A program made the translations under genes and the position numbers. Of a stretch of 5,634 bases of DNA, positions 1-5,634 are shown one piece after another (within the stretch, counting starts at the first letter, position 1; the number at the start of each line of letters is the position of its first letter). The notes under the pieces are model-generated. The model saw only the letters and a program-made list of their open reading frames with translations. It was not told the origin of the DNA and did no database searches. Source of the stretch: Planctomycetota bacterium (GTDB taxonomy: Bacteria; Planctomycetota; Planctomycetia; Pirellulales; Pirellulaceae); assembly GCA_029259935.1 (NCBI GenBank), contig JAJDEH010000146.1, positions 1 to 5,634 of the forward strand, written 5' to 3'.

Positions 1-136
1 ACATTACGCCGAAATAGCTGGGAAGACAAATTATCAAAGGTGTCGCCCGCAACGCCCCCCGCCGACAATTGCACCAGCCTGCTCACCTACTTGGCGACTC
101 TCGCCGGATAGCGTTCCATTAGTGCAAAACTGGAAC

Positions 137-943
137 TTAGCCAGACGGCTTCTCCAGTTCGGTCTCGCTTGCCGACTCGACTTTCATTTCCTCTTCCATG
201 ACCTCCATCTGACGGGTCACGGCCAGCATGTGCTTGACGTTGCCTTCCATGCCGGCACAGCGCTCGTCGAGATCGAGCAGTGCCGTCTGTTGTCCGTACA
301 GGATCAAGCAGTCGTCGGGTTCCAAGCGAGTGTGTCCACGCGGGGCACCAAGGTATTCGCCATTGGGCTTCTCAATCCCCAGCACCAACACACCTTCATT
401 GGCCAAACGTAACTGTTCCAGCGTGTGGCCGGCGAGCCAATCTCCCTCGCGCAGTTGTAGTTCGGAAATTACGTAGTTGTGCGCGACTCGCAACAGCCGC
501 GTGTAGTCATGTACTTGGACTCCTTCCAAACGGCGCAGAGCCCACGTCGTGACGCTCCACATGATTTGTTCCACATACCGGCTGCTGGCGATGAGCAGCA
601 GCAGCAGTAGGCCTCCCGCCAGCACACCAAGGCGTACGGTCACTCGGCTGGTCCAGTTTTCGCTGCCCCCTGTGTTCAAAAAGGACAAGACGACGGAGGG
701 AATCGCCACGACGACGCCGACGTTGCCCAGTAGCATCAAGTGCGTGGTAATTCGTCGCCGTAACGGATGGTTGACAATATCCTCGGACTCCTTGGTGGTA
801 AAGCCGGACCCCGTAAACGCCGACACCGCCTGAAATTGAGCGAGATCCTTCGAAACTCCGGTCATGGCCAATCCGACCGTGGCGATCCGAATCACGACCA
901 GCGACACGGTGAACACAATGAGCGTACCGCCAACTGCAAACAT
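137..943 (-). CDS. TrkA-C (RCK_C) domain membrane protein, putative cation transport or channel-regulating protein
   Basis: Complete 268-aa protein. The start is well fixed: the ATG at 941-943 has GGGAG seven bases upstream, and an in-frame stop lies seven codons upstream (962-964). It ends with TAA at 137-139. Hydrophobic segments lie at about residues 3-26, 67-89 and 104-121, suggesting three membrane helices. Between the first two is a conserved-looking stretch (about 37-66) containing SAFTGSGFTT and then NHPLRRRI. Residues about 155-228 form a TrkA-C/RCK_C domain, with the typical order VISELQLREGDWLAG, then VLVLGIEKPNG and LEPDDCLILYG. In characterised K+ channels and transporters, RCK_C domains bind small ligands such as cyclic di-AMP or ions and gate the pore. 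There is no RCK_N Rossmann domain (no GxGxxG). The tail (about 247-265) is rich in Glu. I recall similar 'TrkA C-terminal domain' membrane proteins of about this size in several bacterial phyla, so it looks full length. Domain call is confident; substrate and mechanism are unknown. Confidence 0.9.
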   Translation of the reverse strand: MFAVGGTLIVFTVSLVVIRIATVGLAMTGVSKDLAQFQAVSAFTGSGFTTKESEDIVNHPLRRRITTHLMLLGNVGVVVAIPSVVLSFLNTGGSENWTSRVTVRLGVLAGGLLLLLLIASSRYVEQIMWSVTTWALRRLEGVQVHDYTRLLRVAHNYVISELQLREGDWLAGHTLEQLRLANEGVLVLGIEKPNGEYLGAPRGHTRLEPDDCLILYGQQTALLDLDERCAGMEGNVKHMLAVTRQMEVMEEEMKVESASETELEKPSG

Positions 944-950
944 GCTTGAA

Positions 951-955
951 CTCCC
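951..955 (-). promoter_or_regulatory. Shine-Dalgarno of the RCK_C membrane protein gene
   Basis: The minus strand reads GGGAG followed by seven bases and then ATG (941-943). This is a good match to the anti-Shine-Dalgarno and an ordinary spacing. It supports the ATG as the true start. Confidence 0.65.
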
Positions 956-970
956 GACATATCAATGCTG

Positions 971-1000
971 AGTAGAAAAACCGTAGCTCCAGCGTACCAA
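971..1000 (-). promoter_or_regulatory. Weak sigma70-like promoter candidate for the RCK_C gene
   Basis: On the minus strand TTGGTA (995-1000) is followed after 18 bases by TCTACT (971-976). Each hexamer matches four of six consensus positions. Transcription would begin near 964, giving a short leader that includes the Shine-Dalgarno at 951-955. The placement fits, but such matches are common by chance and planctomycete promoters do not always follow the E. coli consensus. Confidence 0.2.
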
Positions 1001-1184
1001 GAATTGGACGGGCACTTACGAGAATCACGATAACGCAAGATTCAGGTGGGCGTGGGCGAAATCTGGCGTCCGTTGAGCCACCAACCGCCCAGGTAAGCCG
1101 TGTCCATGACCAACGGGGCGGTCTGCTCGGTTAACACACGAAGCGGCTCAGGTAGAAGTTCGCATCGTTGTGCGGCAGCACATG

Positions 1185-1227
1185 CCCCTTCGCGGGTTCG
1201 AGGGGACGATACGGCGTCGGCCGTATC
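1185..1227 (-). terminator. Tandem hairpins downstream of the kinase gene, possible transcript end
   Basis: Two inverted repeats sit 39 bases past the kinase stop codon. The first (1208-1227) is a perfect 8-bp stem, GATACGGC/GCCGTATC, with a 4-base loop. The second (1185-1205) pairs CCCC-TCG with CGA-GGGG, with one bulged base and a 6-base loop; two bases separate them. Neither is followed by a T run, so they are not a textbook intrinsic terminator. They could mark the 3' end of the kinase mRNA or protect it. The inverted repeats are seen directly; the function is inferred. Confidence 0.35.
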
Positions 1228-1266
1228 AACAACGGCACGCCTCCAGTGACGCCCAATCACCGCCCG

Positions 1267-4200
1267 TCACTTGTCGCGGAAGTCGACTACATTCCCGTCC
1301 ATGTCGAGGCCGATCAGGTCGCCCAAGCGCCCGGACCAACGCGAGGCTTCTGTTATCACATCTTGCTTCTGCTCGCGTGTCGGCGTCTGTTCGAGCAACG
1401 TTTTAAGGGCGTCGAGAGCTGCGGAGGTCTGGCCTTGATTCGCGTAGACCTCCGCCAGCGCGCTATACCCATTTCGTCCTTCCTTGGTCACTTCATTCCG
1501 TATGCGGGTAGCGAAGGATGCTGCTGGATCCTCCGTCACGGAAAGACGAAAACGGCCCAGTGGCCAAAGTTGTTCGAACTCAACTCGTAACGGCCAGTTT
1601 CCGTCTCTGGCAAGCGGTTCCTTTAGTTCAAAGATGGCGTGGTGCGGTGAAAACAGCAGGGGACTGACTTTCCAGCGAGTTCCAGAATTCTGATCAATCG
1701 CGTTTTCGATCGAGCTACCGGGTGCCGTATAATCGGCCACGGCACTGGACAACTGGACAAAATTCCAACGCGTATTTCCATTGTTCATCGGATTGTCACG
1801 CGTCCAGACGCGGAATTCCGCGAGATTGAACAAGCCCTGCGGAGATCTGCCGCTGCCCGCCTGGGGAAGCGAGTGATGTGGAATCGTCTCAAGTCGAATT
1901 GCTCCCACGGGCTCACTCATGGTAAACGTCAAGTAGTACACATCACGAGTTTCCACGCGGCCGCCGGCGAGAATCGTCTGATCCTCAAGCTGAGTCAACA
2001 CAGCTCCCTCTTTTGACTCCACGCGATCAGGGGAAAGCACTCTCCAATTGATTTTCTTGCAGTCCGCCAACAGCATGGCCAGCCTTCCGGCCAGGATGTG
2101 ACTCGTCTCTTTTTCGAGACGTGAACTTAGTTGATGAGTCAGCTTCTCCGCGGCCAACTCGGCTTCCTGTTCCTGGCCTTGTCGCGATCGGATCTCCACC
2201 TCGAGCTGCAAAGCTTCGAGATCCCGAGGGTTCGATTCTAGTCGACGTGCAACATCGGCCAGCAGGATCGGCGACTGTTGTGCCCGATAGCTCGCTGTAG
2301 CATCCCAAATCCGAATTCCATGATTCCCCCCGGAAAGAATGTACCGGCCATCGATGTCCCAGACGATGCTGTTTACGGGTCCCACGTGCCCACGCAAGCT
2401 CAGAATCAACCGACCGCTCGCAGTGTCCCAGACCCTGACTGTGCCATCACTTCCGCCCGAAGCAAGTCGCGAGCCGTCCGGGCTCCAGCACACTGCCAGC
2501 GAATGGCCAGTATGTCCATGCATATTGCGGATCGACGGTGTTGGCCCGAAGTCGAACACACGGACGAAAGAACTCGCATTGCCAGTGGCAAGCCTTTTGC
2601 TGTCCGATGACCAAGCCGGCGAGTAGCGTTGCCCCGTATCAAATTGTACGAGGTTGCTGCGGACAGCACCTGTCACGGTGTCTACGACGTACTGTTCCGC
2701 GTTTCCTAAAAACACGACTTTTGAATCATCTGGACTGAAGGCAATATCCATCATGTGAATCTCGTGCTTTGGGCGCAACGAACACCGCAGCGTTCCGGTT
2801 GTGTTTTCCCGCAAATTAATGGTTCCGTCTTGGTGGATGCTGGCCATCAAACGGCCGTCATGGCTCCGGGCCAGCCGTAAGTACGTTTTAGGCCTCAGCA
2901 CTTGCTGTCGCACGATGGTTGCCGTATTGGCGTTACGAAATATCAGGTGGCTATCATTCGTGAAGGTCCAAAAGCTTTTGCCACCATCAGCCCAGCCTGC
3001 GGAACTGAATCGTCCGTCTTGACGCAGAAGTTCTTCGCCATCGACACCCACTACGGAGAGCCCTTTTTTGTCAAGGGCAAGTACTCGGCGAGTATCCCGA
3101 CTGCTGACAATCCGAGAGACCGAAGCATGGCTTCGGTAATGCAGAGGTCTTGTTACTTGCGCCGCATTCCAAACGTGAACATTACCCTTCCATCCGCCAC
3201 TGACCAGTTCAGTACCATCTGGACTCCAGTCGACATCCATGGCATGGGTTTCATGGGCGCGCAGGTTCGCGAGTTCTACCTCCGATCGTACATCCCATAT
3301 CCGAATCGTCGCGTCACCGTAGCCAGCGGATGCAATTTGAGTTCCATCCGGATGCCAAGCGAGGCCATAAACGGCCCCTTGGTGTCCGGATAGCGTCCCT
3401 TTCTCCATTCGAGTTACTGCGTCCCAAAGGCGTATCGTTCCTGTCGCACCTGCCGTCGCGATAAACTGACCCTGTGGCCCCCAGCACAGACAAACGTCAC
3501 CTGAAGTATCGAGATGTTGTAGGTCGGTTGCTTCGTCAACCGCGATCAGAAGTGTGCGATTACCCGTAATCGCCAACTTCTTTCCATCGGGACTCCAAGC
3601 CGCCTCCATCCTATCACCAAGTCCGTTCGTGTGATGGACTCTCCGTAGTAAATGGCGATCGCGAAGGCGCCAGAAGCGCACCGAAATATCAGCGCCGACC
3701 GCTGCTACGATCTCTCCATCGGGACTCCAAGCGATCGACCTGACAGGGACCTTGTTTTCAAGTTCAAATAACGGTCGCAAATCATTGTCGGAAAGGTCCC
3801 ACAGGTGGACTGCCCCGAACCTGTCTCCTATTAACAGCCGTTTGGCGTCACGGCCCCAACACAACGATCTCACCGTTATCCGCTCTCGTGTCTCAGCTCT
3901 CTTGTGCTCTAGTGTCCTAACAATCCATCCCGTGTTGGCATCTAGGATGCGGACTCGATTATCGAACGTTCCGACAACCGCGACTTTTGAACCCGTTGGA
4001 CTCCAGGACGTGATCAATGCCGGGCCGCGGGTCAGTGGAAGTGCAAGCCGACTCCGCTTTCCGAGGGAATTCAGATAGTGCCATTCCCAACCGCGGAGAT
4101 CCCGCCCGAACGCCTCCGGCGACCAGGGCTCAATTCGCCGCGCGATGGGCTTGAAGTGGGTCGAATTCTCAGCCGCGTACCCGGCGGCTGCCATTTCCGC

Positions 4201-5634
4201 CAGGTACCGAAGACGCAACTCGCGATCTGTCGCATCCTCCGCCGTCTGACGCAAACGTTCTTCGTTTTGCCGCAAGGCGATTTCACGCTGTTCGGACTCC
4301 CTGGCCGCTCGGCGCTGCTGCTCGCGTTCGGCGGCCAGGGTGAGGGCCTTCGCTTTTGCCGCCGATTCGAGTTTCGCAAGATCCGATTTTTCATCGGCAA
4401 GCCGCAGATTGTGCTGCGCTAGCGACTTGAAACTGACAGCGGCGACCGAGGCACCAACAGCACCCACAACGAGGAACAGAGACAAGGCAATGAGGGACAC
4501 CGCCAAACTACGATTCTTACGGTACCAGCGATGAAATCTCTGCATGGGTGACAATCGACGCGCCAGGACCGGTTCGTCCTTAACGAAGCGGTCCAGATCT
4601 TCGGCCAAGTCGTCGGCCGACTGATAGCGGCGTTTGGGGTCTTTGTCGATCGACTTCAGAACGATCGTTTCCAGGTCGCGCGGGATCCCGGGATCCACCG
4701 CGCGCGGCGGCTTGGCCTCGCTGTTGCTAATCCGCTCGATCAGCGTCAACTGATCGGTCGATGTAAATGCGGGCTTGAGGGTGAGCAGTTCGTAAAGGGT
4801 GAGTCCCAGCGAATAAACGTCCGCCCGCACGTCACACATTCCCTTGAATCGCTCGGGAGACATGTAGCGGATCGTACCCAACAAGTCTCCCGTATGCGTC
4901 ACGCCTTCATCGCCTGTCTTTGCCAGCCCAAAGTCGACCACCCACACGGTACCGGCGGTATCGAGCAACAAGTTGGAGGGTTTGATGTCGCGATGAATAA
5001 TGCCCCGGGCATGCGCGTAAGCGAGGGCGCTGGCCGCCTGATATCCAAGCTGAGCGACACTCATATGGTAGGAACGACGATTCGTCTCCGCGGTCGACAG
5101 ATCTTTATTTCCGGGCAGTGTGGCGGTTGTGGCGGATCGCGATCGCACGGCAATCGTCTCGGCCGCTTCCGCTTTCGACGCAGGTTCCTGTTGTCGCAGT
5201 GCCGGCGCGCTTGCGGACTGGCTGCTCTCGCCCCAGCGGTCCATGCGAAACTGCCCCGACACAAGCGATTGCGCGATACTGCCCGCGGATGCCGTATCCT
5301 GCTTGGCCGCGGATTTCTTTTTTCCGTCATTCCAGCGTCCTGAGTTCGCTGTTTGGGAGGACTTGTCTTCGCGCAAACGGCCTAGATCGTAAATGACCTG
5401 ATCAAGCCCTTGGCCGGCAATCAGTTGCATGGCGTAGAAGTCGTGCTCGCCGTCGCTGCCGACGTCAAACACGGGCACGATGTTGGTGTGGTGCATGCGA
5501 GCCGCCGCCCGGGCTTCGCGCCGAAAGCGCACCAAAGCGTCACCGGTCCTCTGGCGCGGCAGTAACTTCAATGCGACCCGCCGGCCCAGGGATTGCTGTT
5601 CCGCCTCGTAGACCACGCCCATTCCGCCGCGGCC
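1267..5634 (-). CDS. Transmembrane Ser/Thr protein kinase with WD40 repeats and C-terminal discoidin-like domain (5' end cut off by window)
   Basis: Partial: the frame is open to the edge and reads G-R-G-G-M-G-V-V-Y there, the kinase glycine loop. The true start is therefore beyond 5634, and Met 5620-5622 is internal. Numbering from that Met (1451 residues visible): catalytic Lys19 in VALKLL; helix-C Glu36; a low-complexity insert at about 85-183; catalytic loop HRDIKPSN 210-217; DFG 230-232; SPE 255-257; kinase end about 350. All residues needed for activity are present, so it should phosphorylate Ser/Thr. A basic stretch, 355-371, precedes a membrane helix at about 372-397. Then come a charged coiled coil (about 400-472), the phrase RGWEWHYL (510-517), fourteen WD40-like blades (534-1111), a helical TPR-like stretch (about 1115-1185), a discoidin-like domain (about 1192-1365) and a last TPR-like pair (about 1383-1430). 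It ends with TGA. The plan matches large planctomycete kinase-WD40 proteins as I recall them. Target and signal are unknown. Confidence 0.95.
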   Translation of the reverse strand, partial: GRGGMGVVYEAEQQSLGRRVALKLLPRQRTGDALVRFRREARAAARMHHTNIVPVFDVGSDGEHDFYAMQLIAGQGLDQVIYDLGRLREDKSSQTANSGRWNDGKKKSAAKQDTASAGSIAQSLVSGQFRMDRWGESSQSASAPALRQQEPASKAEAAETIAVRSRSATTATLPGNKDLSTAETNRRSYHMSVAQLGYQAASALAYAHARGIIHRDIKPSNLLLDTAGTVWVVDFGLAKTGDEGVTHTGDLLGTIRYMSPERFKGMCDVRADVYSLGLTLYELLTLKPAFTSTDQLTLIERISNSEAKPPRAVDPGIPRDLETIVLKSIDKDPKRRYQSADDLAEDLDRFVKDEPVLARRLSPMQRFHRWYRKNRSLAVSLIALSLFLVVGAVGASVAAVSFKSLAQHNLRLADEKSDLAKLESAAKAKALTLAAEREQQRRAARESEQREIALRQNEERLRQTAEDATDRELRLRYLAEMAAAGYAAENSTHFKPIARRIEPWSPEAFGRDLRGWEWHYLNSLGKRSRLALPLTRGPALITSWSPTGSKVAVVGTFDNRVRILDANTGWIVRTLEHKRAETRERITVRSLCWGRDAKRLLIGDRFGAVHLWDLSDNDLRPLFELENKVPVRSIAWSPDGEIVAAVGADISVRFWRLRDRHLLRRVHHTNGLGDRMEAAWSPDGKKLAITGNRTLLIAVDEATDLQHLDTSGDVCLCWGPQGQFIATAGATGTIRLWDAVTRMEKGTLSGHQGAVYGLAWHPDGTQIASAGYGDATIRIWDVRSEVELANLRAHETHAMDVDWSPDGTELVSGGWKGNVHVWNAAQVTRPLHYRSHASVSRIVSSRDTRRVLALDKKGLSVVGVDGEELLRQDGRFSSAGWADGGKSFWTFTNDSHLIFRNANTATIVRQQVLRPKTYLRLARSHDGRLMASIHQDGTINLRENTTGTLRCSLRPKHEIHMMDIAFSPDDSKVVFLGNAEQYVVDTVTGAVRSNLVQFDTGQRYSPAWSSDSKRLATGNASSFVRVFDFGPTPSIRNMHGHTGHSLAVCWSPDGSRLASGGSDGTVRVWDTASGRLILSLRGHVGPVNSIVWDIDGRYILSGGNHGIRIWDATASYRAQQSPILLADVARRLESNPRDLEALQLEVEIRSRQGQEQEAELAAEKLTHQLSSRLEKETSHILAGRLAMLLADCKKINWRVLSPDRVESKEGAVLTQLEDQTILAGGRVETRDVYYLTFTMSEPVGAIRLETIPHHSLPQAGSGRSPQGLFNLAEFRVWTRDNPMNNGNTRWNFVQLSSAVADYTAPGSSIENAIDQNSGTRWKVSPLLFSPHHAIFELKEPLARDGNWPLRVEFEQLWPLGRFRLSVTEDPAASFATRIRNEVTKEGRNGYSALAEVYANQGQTSAALDALKTLLEQTPTREQKQDVITEASRWSGRLGDLIGLDMDGNVVDFRDK
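1528..2049 (-). other. Discoidin-like (galactose-binding-fold) domain at the kinase C terminus
   Basis: Residues about 1192-1365 begin NWRVLSPDRV, pass through GAVLTQLEDQTILAGG, YYLTFTMSEPVGAIRLET, SLPQAGSGRSPQGLFNLAEF and then SSIENAIDQNSGTRW, and end LGRFRLSVTEDP. This order strongly resembles a module I recall from planctomycete cytochrome-type DUF1549/DUF1553 proteins and WD40 proteins, with the order W-x-V-L-x-P, I-R-L-E, LP, GxGR, F-x-L-x-E-F, AIDxxxxTxW and LGRFRLSVT. The fold is probably a beta-sandwich related to F5/8 type C domains that bind carbohydrate or surfaces. Family resemblance is from memory; the ligand is unknown. Confidence 0.6.
2290..4023 (-). repeat. Coding WD40 repeat array, fourteen blades
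   Basis: Fourteen units of about 31-38 residues can be laid out at residues 536-566, 581-613, 625-656, 669-700, 708-738, 746-780, 789-822, 832-863, 871-900, 913-943, 954-985, 998-1028, 1036-1070 and 1078-1111. Many carry the phrase WSPDG in the middle, and the best end in WD or a variant (IRLWDA, IRIWDV, VRVWDT, IRIWDA). Blades 5-7 and 13-14 are canonical. Blades 8-11 are degenerate. At DNA level an exact 18-base repeat encoding AWSPDG occurs at 3583-3600 and 3715-3732. WD40 propellers are protein-binding platforms. Confidence 0.85.
4432..4509 (-). other. Single transmembrane helix of the kinase
   Basis: Residues about 372-397 (SLAVSLIALSLFLVVGAVGA and onward) are uninterrupted hydrophobic or small residues. 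Seven Arg/Lys residues lie just before it, between 355 and 371. By the positive-inside rule the kinase domain is cytoplasmic and the coiled coil, WD40 blades and discoidin-like domain lie outside the cytoplasm. It is the only such segment visible in the protein. Confidence 0.8.
5074..5370 (-). other. Low-complexity insert within the kinase domain
   Basis: Residues about 85-183 (numbered from Met 5620-5622) separate the hinge segment (QLIAGQGLDQVIYDLGRL) from the helix before the catalytic loop (SVAQLGYQAASALAYAH). Ordinary PknB-type kinases have only a short link here. The insert is rich in Ser, Ala, Thr, Gln, Lys and Glu, has few hydrophobic residues, and is probably disordered. It keeps the frame and the flanking motifs are intact, so it is part of the protein and not a disruption. 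I recall shorter or similar insertions at this site in related planctomycete kinases. Confidence 0.75.

Larger units (their letters stand above)
944..1266. other. Intergenic region between the kinase gene and the RCK_C gene
   Basis: This is a gap of 323 bases between two minus-strand genes. Apart from the hairpins at 1185-1227 and the start signals of the downstream gene, I recognise nothing in it. The minus strand stays open in the kinase frame from the kinase TGA to another TGA at 1042-1044. A 72-codon reading frame could begin there at GTG 1258-1260, but it lacks a good ribosome-binding site and a recognisable domain. I do not call it as a gene. The length of the gap suggests the two genes have their own transcription signals. 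Confidence 0.6.

Noticed and set aside
93..105. Small hairpin GGCGA-CTC-TCGCC downstream of the RCK_C gene, considered as a terminator
   Set aside because: Stem of only 5 bp with a 3-base loop and no T run on either side.
1..111. Open plus-strand frame from the window edge to TAG at 109-111 (36 codons), a possible 3' end of a convergent gene
   Set aside because: Too short to judge, no recognisable motif, and an open frame of this length is expected by chance in GC-rich DNA.
507..1028. 173-codon minus-strand frame overlapping the RCK_C gene
   Set aside because: It overlaps the well-supported RCK_C gene in another frame and its translation is rich in Arg, Cys and His with no domain, typical of a shadow frame.
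1042..1260. 72-codon minus-strand frame starting at GTG in the intergenic gap, considered as a small gene
   Set aside because: Rare start codon, no convincing ribosome-binding site, no known domain, and it is simply the continuation of the kinase frame.
2902..3393. 163-codon plus-strand frame opposite the WD40 region
   Set aside because: It is antisense to a clear protein-coding repeat array and has no recognisable motif.
4894..5343. 149-codon plus-strand frame opposite the kinase domain
   Set aside because: It is antisense to the kinase catalytic motifs and insert; Arg- and Cys-rich composition indicates a shadow of the GC-rich kinase codons.
5620..5622. Met at this position as the start of the kinase
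   Set aside because: The frame is open upstream and encodes GRGG directly before it, making this Met part of the kinase glycine-rich loop; the gene starts outside the window.

Overview
The window looks like chromosome from a planctomycete or close relative. The main evidence is the large minus-strand gene. It joins a PknB-type Ser/Thr kinase to a transmembrane helix, a coiled coil, a long WD40 array and a C-terminal sugar-binding-like (discoidin-like) module. This style of protein, with motifs such as HRDIKPSN, the phrase RGWEWHYL after the coiled coil, and LGRFRLSVT near the C terminus, is one I know mainly from Planctomycetes. The lineage call is inference from recalled families, not from a search. 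The DNA is moderately GC-rich.

Layout, reading the minus strand from high to low coordinates. (1) 5634 down to 1267: the kinase-WD40 gene, cut off by the window edge inside the glycine-rich ATP loop. The codons at the very edge read G-R-G-G-M-G, so the first Met in the window is an internal loop residue and not the start. (2) 1266 down to 944: about 320 bases without a convincing gene. It holds two adjacent hairpins just after the kinase stop, a weak promoter candidate, and a clear Shine-Dalgarno for the next gene. (3) 943 down to 137: a complete 268-aa membrane protein with a TrkA-C (RCK_C) ligand-binding domain, from a family linked to potassium or other cation transport. (4) 136 down to 1: no supported gene.

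The two genes point the same way, but the gap makes separate transcription likely, and nothing in the sequence proves they work together. The kinase is predicted to be a one-pass membrane protein: the catalytic domain is cytoplasmic, and fourteen WD40 blades (enough for two seven-bladed propellers) plus the discoidin-like module lie on the other side of the membrane. The RCK_C protein is predicted to sense a nucleotide or ion through its cytoplasmic domain. Its membrane part contains a stretch that resembles a Trk/Ktr pore loop.

I see no mobile element, CRISPR array, tRNA or rRNA. I found no clearly new defence or mobile system. The most interesting items are the kinase insert, the 2x7 propeller layout, and the pore-like motif in the RCK_C protein.
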